In this document: positions 15,032-23,851 of the stretch, piece by piece
Numbering within the stretch: the stretch's first letter is position 1
How the letters are laid out: every line of letters starts with the position of its first letter
DNA from: an uncultured Bacteroidia bacterium
GTDB lineage: Bacteria; Bacteroidota; Bacteroidia; Bacteroidales; Prolixibacteraceae
Assembly: GCA_903905505.1 (NCBI GenBank)
Contig: CAIVGL010000028.1
Location: 1-42,655, forward strand
DNA: 42,655 nucleotides
Direction of reading: 5' to 3'
Program-made: the position numbers and the translations under genes
Notes under the pieces: model-generated
The model's database searches: none
What the model saw: the letters and a program-made list of their open reading frames with translations, nothing else
What the model was told of the DNA's origin: nothing

Positions 15032-16801
15032 TTAGTATCTTTTCTTTCTGTCTCGGCGTATGAAATCTTCTCTGCCGCCTTCAGGTTTTCTGAAGCCACG
15101 TTCAAAACGTCCGCCTCTATCTCCACCTCTGTCACCACCTCTATCTCCGCCTCTGTCGGATCTGCCACCTTCACGGCCAGCATTACTTACTTCAGCATCA
15201 AAGAACGATCCTTTGAAGTTCATTCCGCGACTGTTTTTAAGTAGAGTAGTGCCATAAGCTGATTCAACTTCTACGGTAGCATAAGTCTTGTAAAGATCGA
15301 TCTTGCCAATCTCAACATTTCTCCGTCCAGTAGCATCAATAACAAACGTGATGATATCTTTAGGTATAAGGCCTTGTGATAATCCAATATTAAGTCGGAT
15401 TTGTGTCATCCCCTCCGAAGAGGTTCTGCGCATCTCACGTCCTTCACGAACTTCTCTTCTCCCTGCATCGTGTGTGTCGGGAGCATTTAAGTCAGCCGTA
15501 TTGCCATAATATTCTAGGAAACGGTTGAATTCAAGAGATACAACATGTTTGATAAGATCCTCTTTTGAAAGAGCTTCCAATTTCTGATAAACCGTTGGAA
15601 GGAATGGCTCAATCTGCTCCTCGTTGATCGTTACTGTTTCCAGTTTGTCAATAAGATACATCAATTGTTTCTCGCATATAACTTTACCCGTTGGTACAGG
15701 CATACGAAGGAATTTCTTTCCAATCCCTTTCTCGATCATCCTAATCCGACCTTGCTCTTTCATGTGAATGATTGAGATCGAAATACCAGACTTCCCAGCT
15801 CGGCCAGTACGACCGCTTCGGTGAGTATAGTTTTCAATATCGTCAGGTAAATTGTAATTTACGATATGAGTAAGATCATTAACGTCGATTCCTCGTGCGG
15901 CAACGTCTGTAGCAATTAGCATCTGAACACCTTTTGAACGGAATTTCTCCATCACAAAATCACGCTGTTGTTGACTAAGGTCACCATGAAGTGCCTCGGC
16001 ACTATAACCATCTGTGATCAGCTGAGCAGCTATCTCTTTGGTTTCCATGCGGGTGCGACAAAAAACAATTCCATATACTTCGGGCACAAAGTCCATCACA
16101 CGCTTAAGTGCTGAATAGCGGTCTTTTGCGTGAACCATGTGGTAGATATGCTCTACATTATCAGCACCGCCACCTTTTTTTCCAACTGCAACCTCTACAG
16201 GATTAGTCATGTAGTTTTTTGCAATCGCAGCTACTTCACGCGGCATGGTAGCCGAGAATAGTAATGTTTTCTTTGTCTTTGGTGTTTGTTCTAATATAGC
16301 ATCAACATCTTCTTGGAAGCCCATGTTGAGCATCTCGTCAGCCTCGTCAAGAACCATAATGGTTATTTGAGAGAGATCGACCTTGTTTTTGCGAATCATA
16401 TCGTGCATACGACCAGGGGTAGCAGCGATAATATGAACGCCTCTACGTAAGGCAGAGATCTGTCCGCTGATATCGGCACCTCCATAAACTGGAAGGATTG
16501 AAATTTCTGGCATATACTTAGCGTAATCCGAAATTTCTCTAGCGATCTGAACACAAAGTTCTCTGGTCGGACTCAAGATAAGTGCCTGAGGTGATTTGAT
16601 TTTCAAATCGATTTTCTGTAGGATTGGAAGACCGAATGCGGCAGTTTTACCGGTTCCGGTCTGCGCTAGTCCAACAATGTCTGTAGGGTCTTTCAGGAAT
16701 AAAGGGATAAACTGTTCCTGGATTGGCGAAGGTTGTTCGAAGCCCATTTCTTGAATCCCCTTTAGGATTCTTGGGTCGAGTCCCATTTCATTAAATTGCA
16801 T
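15032..16801 (-). CDS. DEAD-box RNA helicase with DbpA-type RNA-binding domain
   Basis: The protein has 589 residues from the ATG at 16801. An upstream in-frame ATG at 16846 would add 15 residues unlike the family N-terminus. The core has the Q motif (FEQPSPIQEQ), motif I AQTGTGKT (46-53), motif Ia PTRELCVQ, motif II DEAD (152-155), motif III SAT, and motif VI HRSGRTGRAG. A DbpA-like RNA-binding domain follows at about 470-545 (IRLNIGLSQGLIPKDIITFV). The C-terminus is a low-complexity Gly-Asp-Arg tail with GGDR repeats and a final RRDRKKRY. Enzymes of this kind (CsdA/DeaD, CshA) remodel rRNA and mRNA during ribosome assembly and cold adaptation. It has a structured leader of about 95 nt. It is upstream of no obvious partner but lies next to der and era. 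Confidence 0.95.
   Translation of the reverse strand: MQFNEMGLDPRILKGIQEMGFEQPSPIQEQFIPLFLKDPTDIVGLAQTGTGKTAAFGLPILQKIDLKIKSPQALILSPTRELCVQIAREISDYAKYMPEISILPVYGGADISGQISALRRGVHIIAATPGRMHDMIRKNKVDLSQITIMVLDEADEMLNMGFQEDVDAILEQTPKTKKTLLFSATMPREVAAIAKNYMTNPVEVAVGKKGGGADNVEHIYHMVHAKDRYSALKRVMDFVPEVYGIVFCRTRMETKEIAAQLITDGYSAEALHGDLSQQQRDFVMEKFRSKGVQMLIATDVAARGIDVNDLTHIVNYNLPDDIENYTHRSGRTGRAGKSGISISIIHMKEQGRIRMIEKGIGKKFLRMPVPTGKVICEKQLMYLIDKLETVTINEEQIEPFLPTVYQKLEALSKEDLIKHVVSLEFNRFLEYYGNTADLNAPDTHDAGRREVREGREMRRTSSEGMTQIRLNIGLSQGLIPKDIITFVIDATGRRNVEIGKIDLYKTYATVEVESAYGTTLLKNSRGMNFKGSFFDAEVSNAGREGGRSDRGGDRGGDRGGDRGGRFERGFRKPEGGREDFIRRDRKKRY
15114..15161. repeat. Tandem 12-bp repeat coding the helicase GGDR tail
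   Basis: Four head-to-tail 12-bp units occur at 15114-15125, 15126-15137, 15138-15149 and 15150-15161. Each starts CCTCTRTC on the plus strand. On the coding (minus) strand they give the repeated R-G-G-D unit. Copy number could change by slippage without a frameshift. Confidence 0.8.
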
Positions 16802-16902
16802 CTTCTGTTTTTTAATGACGGGCCTGCTAGCTCCCAAATGAACCAATTACCCGTCTTATTTATGTTCTAAAAAATACTTTTTGCCACTCGGCAAAAGTTT
16901 TG

Positions 16903-16910
16903 CAAAGGTA
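16903..16910 (-). promoter_or_regulatory. Candidate -7 element of the DEAD-box helicase gene
   Basis: The minus strand reads TACCTTTG, a full TAnnTTTG match. The transcript would start near 16896 and carry a leader of about 95 nt. That leader can form a TTTTGCC-GAGT-GGCAAAA hairpin (16879-16896) and a GACGGG/CCCGTC pairing (16817-16822 with 16850-16855). No clear -33 box was found. Confidence 0.4.
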
Positions 16911-16994
16911 TTAATTTTTTGATTGGAATATGATCTGGACTTAATTATTTGACAATGAGGTCAGAATAGTCCATTTTCAAACTTTTATATTTCC

Positions 16995-18302
16995 TTATTT
17001 TTGTCTGAAATAGAGCTGAATTGGAATTCCTTTGAAATTAAAATTACTCCGAATCTTATTTTCTAGGTATCGCTTGTATGGATCTCTGATGTATTGCGGG
17101 AGGTTACAAAAGAATGCAAAACTTGGAATCTTAGTCGGCAATTGAGTAATGTATTTAATCTTAATGAACTTCCCTTTGTAGGCCGGTGGGGGATAGGCCT
17201 CAATCAGTTCGAGTAGTAACTCATTCAATTTAGAAGTTGCAATATGTCGGTTTCTATTTTCAAAAACCATCATGGCATCCTCTAAGATCTTCAAAATCCT
17301 TTGTTTCGTTAAGGCTGAAGTAAATACAATAGGTATGTCAACAATTGGGGCGAATTTCTCAAAGATATCTGCCTCGAATTTCTTCATGGTGTTGTTGTCC
17401 TTTTCTACTAAGTCCCATTTATTAACGACCACAACAATCCCTTTTTTGTTCCGATGAATCAGGTGGAAAATGCTCACATCTTGTCCTTCTACCCCTCGGG
17501 TGGCATCTAATACGAGCACACAAACATCCGAGTCTTCAATGGTCCGAACTGAACGCATCACCGAATAGAACTCAATATCCTCTGCCACCTTCGTCTTTTT
17601 TCGAAGACCTGCAGTATCAACAAGGATGAAGTTATGACCAAATTTAGTGTATTTCTGTGCCACCGCATCACGAGTAGTTCCCGCAACATCAGTTACAATG
17701 TGACGATCTTCACCAACTAACGTGTTGATGATGGATGATTTACCTACGTTTGGTCTGCCCACTACAGCAATCCTTGGCGTTTTATCATCAACTTCTTCAT
17801 CCGCTTTATTCGGTAGCATATCTACCACTTCGTCAAGCATGTCGCCCGTTCCTGAGCCATTGACTGATGAAACGCAAAATAGTTTCTCGATGCCTAAGGC
17901 ATAAAACTCATTCGCATCTAGACTGCGTTGGTGGTTATCAACTTTGTTGACAACCGTTATTACAGGCTTTGAATTGCGACGGAGTAGATCGAAAACAGAA
18001 ATATCTAATTCGGTAAGTCCGGTCTCGACATCGACTAAGAAAATAATGACATCGGCTTCTTGAATAGCCAAGTTCGCCTGTCTGCGTATCTCTTCTTCGA
18101 AAATATCATCCGAGCCAGAGACGTAGCCTCCGGTATCAATAATTGAAAATTCCACTCCATTCCAGAGCGATTTTCCATAATTTCGATCACGCGTTACCCC
18201 TGGCGTGTCATCCACGATGGCCGCACGCGATTCTGTTAATCTATTGAAAAATGTCGATTTTCCTACATTAGGTCTTCCGACAATTGCTACTATATTGCTC
18301 AT
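16995..18302 (-). CDS. der: Ribosome-assembly GTPase Der (EngA)
   Basis: A 435-residue protein with two tandem GTPase domains, unique to Der, which helps mature the 50S ribosomal subunit. Domain 1 has GRPNVGKS (9-16), [13 protein letters not shown] and NKVD. Domain 2 has [14 protein letters not shown] (about 182), [14 protein letters not shown] and NKWDL. The C-terminal KH-like domain (about 350-435) ends with [10 protein letters not shown], close to the family ending. It starts 15 bp after the era stop on the same strand, so era and der almost certainly share a transcript. Confidence 0.97.
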   Translation of the reverse strand: MSNIVAIVGRPNVGKSTFFNRLTESRAAIVDDTPGVTRDRNYGKSLWNGVEFSIIDTGGYVSGSDDIFEEEIRRQANLAIQEADVIIFLVDVETGLTELDISVFDLLRRNSKPVITVVNKVDNHQRSLDANEFYALGIEKLFCVSSVNGSGTGDMLDEVVDMLPNKADEEVDDKTPRIAVVGRPNVGKSSIINTLVGEDRHIVTDVAGTTRDAVAQKYTKFGHNFILVDTAGLRKKTKVAEDIEFYSVMRSVRTIEDSDVCVLVLDATRGVEGQDVSIFHLIHRNKKGIVVVVNKWDLVEKDNNTMKKFEADIFEKFAPIVDIPIVFTSALTKQRILKILEDAMMVFENRNRHIATSKLNELLLELIEAYPPPAYKGKFIKIKYITQLPTKIPSFAFFCNLPQYIRDPYKRYLENKIRSNFNFKGIPIQLYFRQK

Positions 18303-18317
18303 CTCTTTTTTTACCTA

Positions 18318-19202
18318 TTATTGAATTTCGTAACCAAAATTACGAAGCTGGCTCTCTTTGTCCCGCCAGTCTTTAGCTACTTTAACATACATCTCTAAGA
18401 ATACTTTCTTCTCAAAGAACTCTTCCATATCCAGTCGGGCCTCGGTGCCTACTCTTTTTAGGGCTTTGCCTTGGTGTCCGATGATGATCCCCTTTTGAGT
18501 GTCGCGGGCCACATTAATTACTGCTCTGATGCGCAAAAGTTTTGGTTCATCTTTAAACTCCTCCACTTCAATCTCAACGGAATACGGGATCTCCTTATCG
18601 TAAAATAGGAGTATTTTTTCTCGAATGATCTCCTGAACAAAAAAGCGCTCGTTGCGGTCTGTCAATTCATCATTCGGAAAAAATGGAGCCCCTTCAGGAA
18701 GGTTCGCAAGTATTCGTTTGAAAACATACTCAAGGTTGAACTTCTCTTTAGCCGAGATTGGCATCACCTCCGCATTGGGAATAAGCTCCCTCCAACGTTC
18801 AACAAGGGCAATTAACTGCTCTTGATCGGTGAGGTCAATCTTATTAATTAAGACCAATACTGGTACTTCTGCTGATTTTATTTTCTCAAGATAGTCGGCG
18901 TTTTTGGAAAAATCTTCGACTACATCGGTGACATATAAAAGTACATCGGCATCCACTAAGGCTGTATTTACAAAGCCAAGCATCGATTCTTGCAGCTTAT
19001 AGAGTGGTTTTAAAATCCCTGGGGTGTCTGAATAAACAATCTGAAAATCTTCACCATTGACAATGCCCTTGATGCGATGTCGAGTAGTCTGCATTTTGGA
19101 GGTGATGATCGAAAGTTTTTCTCCGACCATCGCATTCATCAACGTTGATTTGCCAACATTGGGATTTCCTATGATATTGACAAATCCAGATTTATGTGCC
19201 AT
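18318..19202 (-). CDS. era: Ribosome-assembly GTPase Era
   Basis: A 294-residue GTPase that binds 16S rRNA and assists 30S maturation. G1 is GNPNVGKST (12-20), G2 covers the TTRHRIKGI switch, G3 is DTPG, G4 is NKID and G5 is in ISAKEKFN. The C-terminal KH domain (about 200-290) contains the IIGHQGKALKRVG GxxG-type loop. Length and domain order match Era. It is the first gene of an era-der unit and has a perfect -7 box at 19223-19230 just upstream. Confidence 0.97.
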   Translation of the reverse strand: MAHKSGFVNIIGNPNVGKSTLMNAMVGEKLSIITSKMQTTRHRIKGIVNGEDFQIVYSDTPGILKPLYKLQESMLGFVNTALVDADVLLYVTDVVEDFSKNADYLEKIKSAEVPVLVLINKIDLTDQEQLIALVERWRELIPNAEVMPISAKEKFNLEYVFKRILANLPEGAPFFPNDELTDRNERFFVQEIIREKILLFYDKEIPYSVEIEVEEFKDEPKLLRIRAVINVARDTQKGIIIGHQGKALKRVGTEARLDMEEFFEKKVFLEMYVKVAKDWRDKESQLRNFGYEIQ

Positions 19203-19222
19203 TGTAATTCCTTAATTTTTTG

Positions 19223-19230
19223 CAAAGATA
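19223..19230 (-). promoter_or_regulatory. Candidate -7 element of the era-der operon
   Basis: The minus strand reads TATCTTTG, a full TAnnTTTG match, 21 bp upstream of the era start codon. No clear TTTG box was found at -33. Confidence 0.5.
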
Positions 19231-19436
19231 GTAATTTTTAGGCAAGTAAGGAGGCTTTAGTCATGTGCCTGTTCGATTGAATGGCTCAGTTCAATTGGTA
19301 TTTTCTCCCAACTCTCTGTTTTACCTTGAAAAATAGTTCGGTGAAAAAATTGAAGAACTATAGCACTCTTTTCCTTATTTTTACACCTGATTAATCAAAT
19401 CTTTGTCTGAAATATCTAGACTATAATTTAAAAAGT

Positions 19437-22181
19437 ATGCAGTGGAAAACTAAATTAGGCACTCGGATATCTAAGACCATTTGCAACCTGGTTGGGACAT
19501 TATTTCTTATTCTAATTGGCTGCATTACTGCGTCGGCATTTAACTCTCCAGATCCTGTGCAGACTGCAACCAGAGCCTTAGCTTCTCCATTTAATCCAAA
19601 AGATTTTTCATGGAACTTGGATTGGCCTGGTCGTATCTCTCGCTATGATCTGGTATATCTAAGTCCTCCTGTTGATCCGATGCAAGGTATTCCATTAGGT
19701 AATGGAGATGTGTCGGCTTTAGTGTGGTGCGAAGGTTCTAAGATTGTTGTGGTGCTGAATAAATGTGACTTGTGGGATGATTCACAGACAGGAAAGCCGG
19801 AAATCTGGGATGAGAAATATGACTTTTATACGACTCAACGACAAGCATGCCGTATTGAAATAGATTTTAAATATCCAGTTTTTAATACTCTTTATCTGAC
19901 AGATTTCAAGGCTCGGCTTAGTCTTTCTGATGCAAAACTTATTTTAGATGGCACAACGCCATTTGGTCATTTGGCATTTAACGCATTTATTGATCATCAA
20001 TCTGGATTGTTGCTTTGTAACTTAGAAAGTGCCTTTAAAGAGGATGTACCTATTCAAATCTCAGTTGATAGATTTGGTTCTCGAACCTATTCGATGTGGT
20101 ACACCCGAATGAGACGTGATGCAGAGCTTGGTCTTGCAGGAACGGAGGCCATCACTGACGATACGAATGTTTATATCACTCAGAAACTAACCAGTGGGAC
20201 TTTTGCAGTTGAAGGCTCAGTGGTAAAAACGAATGGGTTGGTCGTTCGCACTACGCGCGATCATTCACGTTTGGCTTCGATTCAACTTTCTGGAAAGAGC
20301 GAGAAGAGCGTCCAATTGGCTTTTGCTGTTACTTCTCCTGTAAATGGTGATCCAGTTTTGGAGGTTAAGAACAAGATTTCGGCGTTGCAAAAACAAGATT
20401 TAGATTCAAGATCTTTGACTCATTCAGCCTACTGGAAATCGATCTGGAACCGCTCGTTTGTCGATTATGGCGATGATTATCTCAATAATCTCTGGTATTT
20501 AACCATGTATTACGCACATGCTTCGCAAGGGGGTAAATATCCTGGTCGTTTTAATAACGGGTTATGGGGATGGAATCACGATGTTCAGCAGTGGAATTTT
20601 TATTTTCATTGGAATCAGCAACAGCTCTATTGGCCTTTGAATGCTGCAGGATTTCATGATTTAATTACCCCTTATCTTGATTATCGATTTCATTCACTTC
20701 GATTTGCAAAGAAAGATGCAAAAGAGGTATACAAGGCCGATGGCGCTTTTATTTCGGATGTTACCAATCGAAATGGTTACAATAGAATTGATGCTGATGT
20801 TAAGTACAACCATACTCCAGTGGCTGAGGTAGCTCTCGATTTTTGGCGTCAATATCAATTCACAAATGATAAAAAGTTTTTAAAAGAGCAAGCCCTGCCA
20901 TTTATTTTGGAAGCATCAAGATTTTTTCAATCGTTGTTGGTTAAAGAAAGTGATGGCTTATATCATGCCAAAGAGGGTACTGGCTACGAAGGGGTCATTA
21001 AGTTACATGACGGACTTACTGAATTAGTCTATACTCGAAAATTATTTATGGTGGCGCTTGAGGCACTTAAACTAGCTAAGGTGGATATTCCTGAGGCTAA
21101 AATTTACAGAGATATCATCGATCATCTAGCTCCTCTGCCAGTTGTGAAGGCTGCTCAGGGGCTGATTAAGCTGGATGAGCATGGAGCGATCATAAATAGA
21201 GGCATTTTTAAAGGATATTTGGCTCCGGGAAACCAAATTATAGCTGCTGGATGGGGTATTAAAGAGAAGAATTGGTTAACGACGTGGTATCAAACTGATG
21301 ATCCTCAATATGCCTATCTTCTTGCCGGAGATGATAAAACCCATAAGCCAGCAGAGTTTAAAGTATTAGATGGCATTTTTCCTGCAGTCCCGTGGTCGCC
21401 GGTATTTCCTTCTGGATTAGTGGGATTGAAACAAAAAGGGGAGTCGTTATTCAAGGTTATGACCTCTACTTTACGGTTGTATGGGACTGAGAATATGGGC
21501 TGGGAACCAGTTCCAATAGTTATGGCACGTCTGGGTTTAGCGAAGGAGTTGGCTATTAACTTATCTCAATTTCCTGCTAAGTGGCAGTTTTTTGTCAATG
21601 GCTGGGGACATATTAGCCCCGAAGTTGAGGAAGATGCTCATGGAACATCCTATTTTAAAGCTAATTCAGTAAATGTTGTCGGATCTGTCACCGGGGAAAA
21701 GGTACCTGTTCCGGCTTGGCCATTCCGGCATATGTCGATGGAGGCGATGTCGGTACTGGCGACTGCGATGAATGAGTCAATGTTGCAGAGTCACGATGGG
21801 ACAATACGGGTGTTTCCAGCATTTAATTCAGCGAAAAATGGACGATTTACCTTGCATGCTCAAGGTGGATTTGTAGTCTCCTCAGAGATGCGAGAGGGTA
21901 AAGTAGTTTGGATAGCACTGAAAAGTATCAATGGACAAGATTGCAAGTTGGAATTACCTTGGGATAAGGTATTTGTGACCTCTAATCGCAATCGCAAAAG
22001 TCGAGAGGTAAGAGGAGCGATCGTTGATCTAAAGACTAAGCCAGACGAACAAATCCTTCTCGTGCCTAATGAAACGGATGTTGAATCGTGGAGTGTTGTT
22101 GGTGAGAGCCCATCGACAAATGAGCAAGTGAAATACCACGAATCTGGAAAAACACAACTAGGAATTCCTCGGATGTTTTAA
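19437..22181 (+). CDS. DUF5703/GH95-like secreted protein, putative glycoside hydrolase
   Basis: A 914-residue exported protein. The N-terminus is basic and then hydrophobic. LILIGC (24-29) resembles a lipobox, so C29 may be lipidated, although cleavage after TASA is the alternative. The first 300 residues form a beta-rich domain (PLGNGDVSALVWCEGSKIVV) typical of DUF5703 and of the N-terminal domain of GH95-type enzymes. The rest is alpha-helical, as in an (alpha/alpha)6 barrel. The block WGWNHDVQQWNFYFHWNQQQ followed by LYWPLNAAGF occupies the place of the substrate-binding W-D-x-N-I-N-x-Q-M-N-YW region of GH95 alpha-L-fucosidases and galactosidases. A role in cleaving a terminal sugar is inferred. 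It converges with the acetylesterase gene. Confidence 0.75.
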   Translation: MQWKTKLGTRISKTICNLVGTLFLILIGCITASAFNSPDPVQTATRALASPFNPKDFSWNLDWPGRISRYDLVYLSPPVDPMQGIPLGNGDVSALVWCEGSKIVVVLNKCDLWDDSQTGKPEIWDEKYDFYTTQRQACRIEIDFKYPVFNTLYLTDFKARLSLSDAKLILDGTTPFGHLAFNAFIDHQSGLLLCNLESAFKEDVPIQISVDRFGSRTYSMWYTRMRRDAELGLAGTEAITDDTNVYITQKLTSGTFAVEGSVVKTNGLVVRTTRDHSRLASIQLSGKSEKSVQLAFAVTSPVNGDPVLEVKNKISALQKQDLDSRSLTHSAYWKSIWNRSFVDYGDDYLNNLWYLTMYYAHASQGGKYPGRFNNGLWGWNHDVQQWNFYFHWNQQQLYWPLNAAGFHDLITPYLDYRFHSLRFAKKDAKEVYKADGAFISDVTNRNGYNRIDADVKYNHTPVAEVALDFWRQYQFTNDKKFLKEQALPFILEASRFFQSLLVKESDGLYHAKEGTGYEGVIKLHDGLTELVYTRKLFMVALEALKLAKVDIPEAKIYRDIIDHLAPLPVVKAAQGLIKLDEHGAIINRGIFKGYLAPGNQIIAAGWGIKEKNWLTTWYQTDDPQYAYLLAGDDKTHKPAEFKVLDGIFPAVPWSPVFPSGLVGLKQKGESLFKVMTSTLRLYGTENMGWEPVPIVMARLGLAKELAINLSQFPAKWQFFVNGWGHISPEVEEDAHGTSYFKANSVNVVGSVTGEKVPVPAWPFRHMSMEAMSVLATAMNESMLQSHDGTIRVFPAFNSAKNGRFTLHAQGGFVVSSEMREGKVVWIALKSINGQDCKLELPWDKVFVTSNRNRKSREVRGAIVDLKTKPDEQILLVPNETDVESWSVVGESPSTNEQVKYHESGKTQLGIPRMF

Positions 22182-22201
22182 TTGACTGTGTAATAAACAA
22201 G

Positions 22202-22249
22202 ATCGGGGGCATCGCTGCTTGTTTTAAGTGTAGCAGCGATGCCCCCGAT
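22202..22249. terminator. Long GC-rich hairpin between convergent genes, 18-bp perfect stem
   Basis: ATCGGGGGCATCGCTGCT (22202-22219) and its exact reverse complement (22232-22249) flank a 12-nt loop. It lies between the DUF5703 stop and the acetylesterase stop, the usual place of a shared terminator. Neither side has a real T run, so termination may rely on stem strength, or the element may do something else (RNA stability or a REP-like site). Confidence 0.65.
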
Positions 22250-22285
22250 GTTTCAGGATAAATAGATTCGGTATTAAAAATTCAC

Positions 22286-23704
22286 CTATTTCTTAATTTT
22301 TGAGGTGTCGACACTCCAATTATCCGTACGGAATATATTCACAGGAAGACCCTCAGAGCTAAATAAATTAGGAATGGCATCATTGGAAAATCCAAATCTA
22401 ACTGCAACTGGATTTTTAATGGCCTTGTTCCAAACTACTAACGAATTCTTTTCAATCTTACCTAATGCAGGTTGGAAGATTTTGTCTTCGCCGGCAATAT
22501 ATAGTTCAGTGATAATTTTGTCCTTTGAAACTAAACCATTGGCCGCGTTATCGAACAGGATTCTAATCTTCTGTTTCTCGACCTGCATAGATTTATAGAG
22601 TGGCGATTTATAGGCAAGTCCAGTTTTGCCATAAGTCTCACTTAAGGCAAGCTTAGCTAATCGAGTTGCGACATCAATTTTATTGGCTGGATGAATATTT
22701 TTCAAGTCTGAGACTAAATCGGAGATGACCACCATGCCTGTTTTCGGTATCGAAAGACAGTTGGTTTGTGCTTCACGTAAAAGGGCATCTACATTATAGT
22801 TTCCATAGCCAGAGAATGGCGCAATCTGAACGTAGTAAAACGGAAAATCTTTTTGGAAGTCATTGCGCCAAGCTTGGATCATTTTAGCCATTAGTGCTTT
22901 ATAAGTTAAAGCTGTGCCTGAATTGCTCTCTCCTTGGTACCAGATAGCACCTGCGATCTCGAAATTTTTGATGGGGGAGACCATCGCATTGTATGCCTCT
23001 CCTGGAAGGTTTGGCCACCAAGGTAAGGGACCGATCTTTTTGGAAGCCTCGCTAAGTTGAGTGTCATTTTCCACTAATTCTTTCGGCGTCCAAACTTCAG
23101 CAGATGTTCCACCCCAATTGCAATTGATTAATCCAATAGGGATGCTTAGATCGTTTTGCAATTGTTTTCCAAAGAAATAACCTACTGCACTAAAATGTTT
23201 CATCTCTTCAGGAGAGCAAACCTTCCAAGATCCTATGCAGTTGTCTTGTGGAGTATTGGATGTTGACTTTGGAACATAGAAAAAACGGATTTTTTGATTG
23301 GTCGCATGTGGCATCTCATCCAGACATTGTTTCAGATTTTGATCGCCACTCCACTCCATATTACTTTGACCACCGCAAAGCCAATTTTCACCAATCAGAA
23401 TATCTTCTAAGATGATCGTGCCATTGATCGTGATCGTGTAGGGCCCCCCAGCTGCAGGCGTCTTTATTTTACTTATCCACCGTGTTGGAGAACTGCTTGT
23501 GCCTGAGTAGGTGGTAGTATCCCAGCTGGTTTTAATGACAACTTTTTCACCTGGACCAGACCAGCCCCATATCTTTACTTCACTTTTTTGCTGTAAAACC
23601 ATATGGCTGCCAATGATGGAAGGCAGACGAACTTGGGCAGAACTATTTTTCAGGTTTAAGAGTAGGGCAGAAAGAACGATTAGGATGTAAAAGGATTTTT
23701 TCAT
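22286..23704 (-). CDS. Secreted sialate O-acetylesterase-type SGNH hydrolase
   Basis: A 472-residue exported esterase. The signal peptide spans about 1-23 (MKKSFYILIVLSALLLNLKN, then SSAQ). The catalytic serine is S114 in CGGQSNMEWSG (SGNH block I). Block III appears as IWYQGESNSG, and the C-terminal IHPANKIDVATRLAKLAL carries the likely catalytic histidine. These are the features of the SASA family, which removes O-acetyl groups from sialic acids or from plant and microbial glycans. It converges with the DUF5703 gene and diverges from the DUF3078 gene through overlapping promoter elements. The real substrate is open; xylan or pectin acetyl groups are as likely as sialate in this phylum. Confidence 0.9.
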   Translation of the reverse strand: MKKSFYILIVLSALLLNLKNSSAQVRLPSIIGSHMVLQQKSEVKIWGWSGPGEKVVIKTSWDTTTYSGTSSSPTRWISKIKTPAAGGPYTITINGTIILEDILIGENWLCGGQSNMEWSGDQNLKQCLDEMPHATNQKIRFFYVPKSTSNTPQDNCIGSWKVCSPEEMKHFSAVGYFFGKQLQNDLSIPIGLINCNWGGTSAEVWTPKELVENDTQLSEASKKIGPLPWWPNLPGEAYNAMVSPIKNFEIAGAIWYQGESNSGTALTYKALMAKMIQAWRNDFQKDFPFYYVQIAPFSGYGNYNVDALLREAQTNCLSIPKTGMVVISDLVSDLKNIHPANKIDVATRLAKLALSETYGKTGLAYKSPLYKSMQVEKQKIRILFDNAANGLVSKDKIITELYIAGEDKIFQPALGKIEKNSLVVWNKAIKNPVAVRFGFSNDAIPNLFSSEGLPVNIFRTDNWSVDTSKIKK

Positions 23705-23795
23705 AATTATCTCAGTTAATAGGTTCTTTTAAGTTTGTAGTTTATTCTGATAGAATTAGATAGCTCGAATTTAGATTGATGCGCATTTTAGATTT

Positions 23796-23809
23796 CAAAT
23801 ATAACTTTG
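23796..23809. promoter_or_regulatory. Overlapping divergent -7 elements (acetylesterase / DUF3078 gene)
   Basis: The minus strand reads TATATTTG at 23796-23803 and the plus strand reads TAACTTTG at 23802-23809. Both match TAnnTTTG fully and they share two bases. They face the acetylesterase gene (leader about 84 nt) and the DUF3078 gene (leader about 36 nt). -33 boxes are poor on both sides. Confidence 0.5.
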
Positions 23810-23851
23810 TTTTAGCTATTTTTGACTTTTAATATTTAGAACATCAAAATT

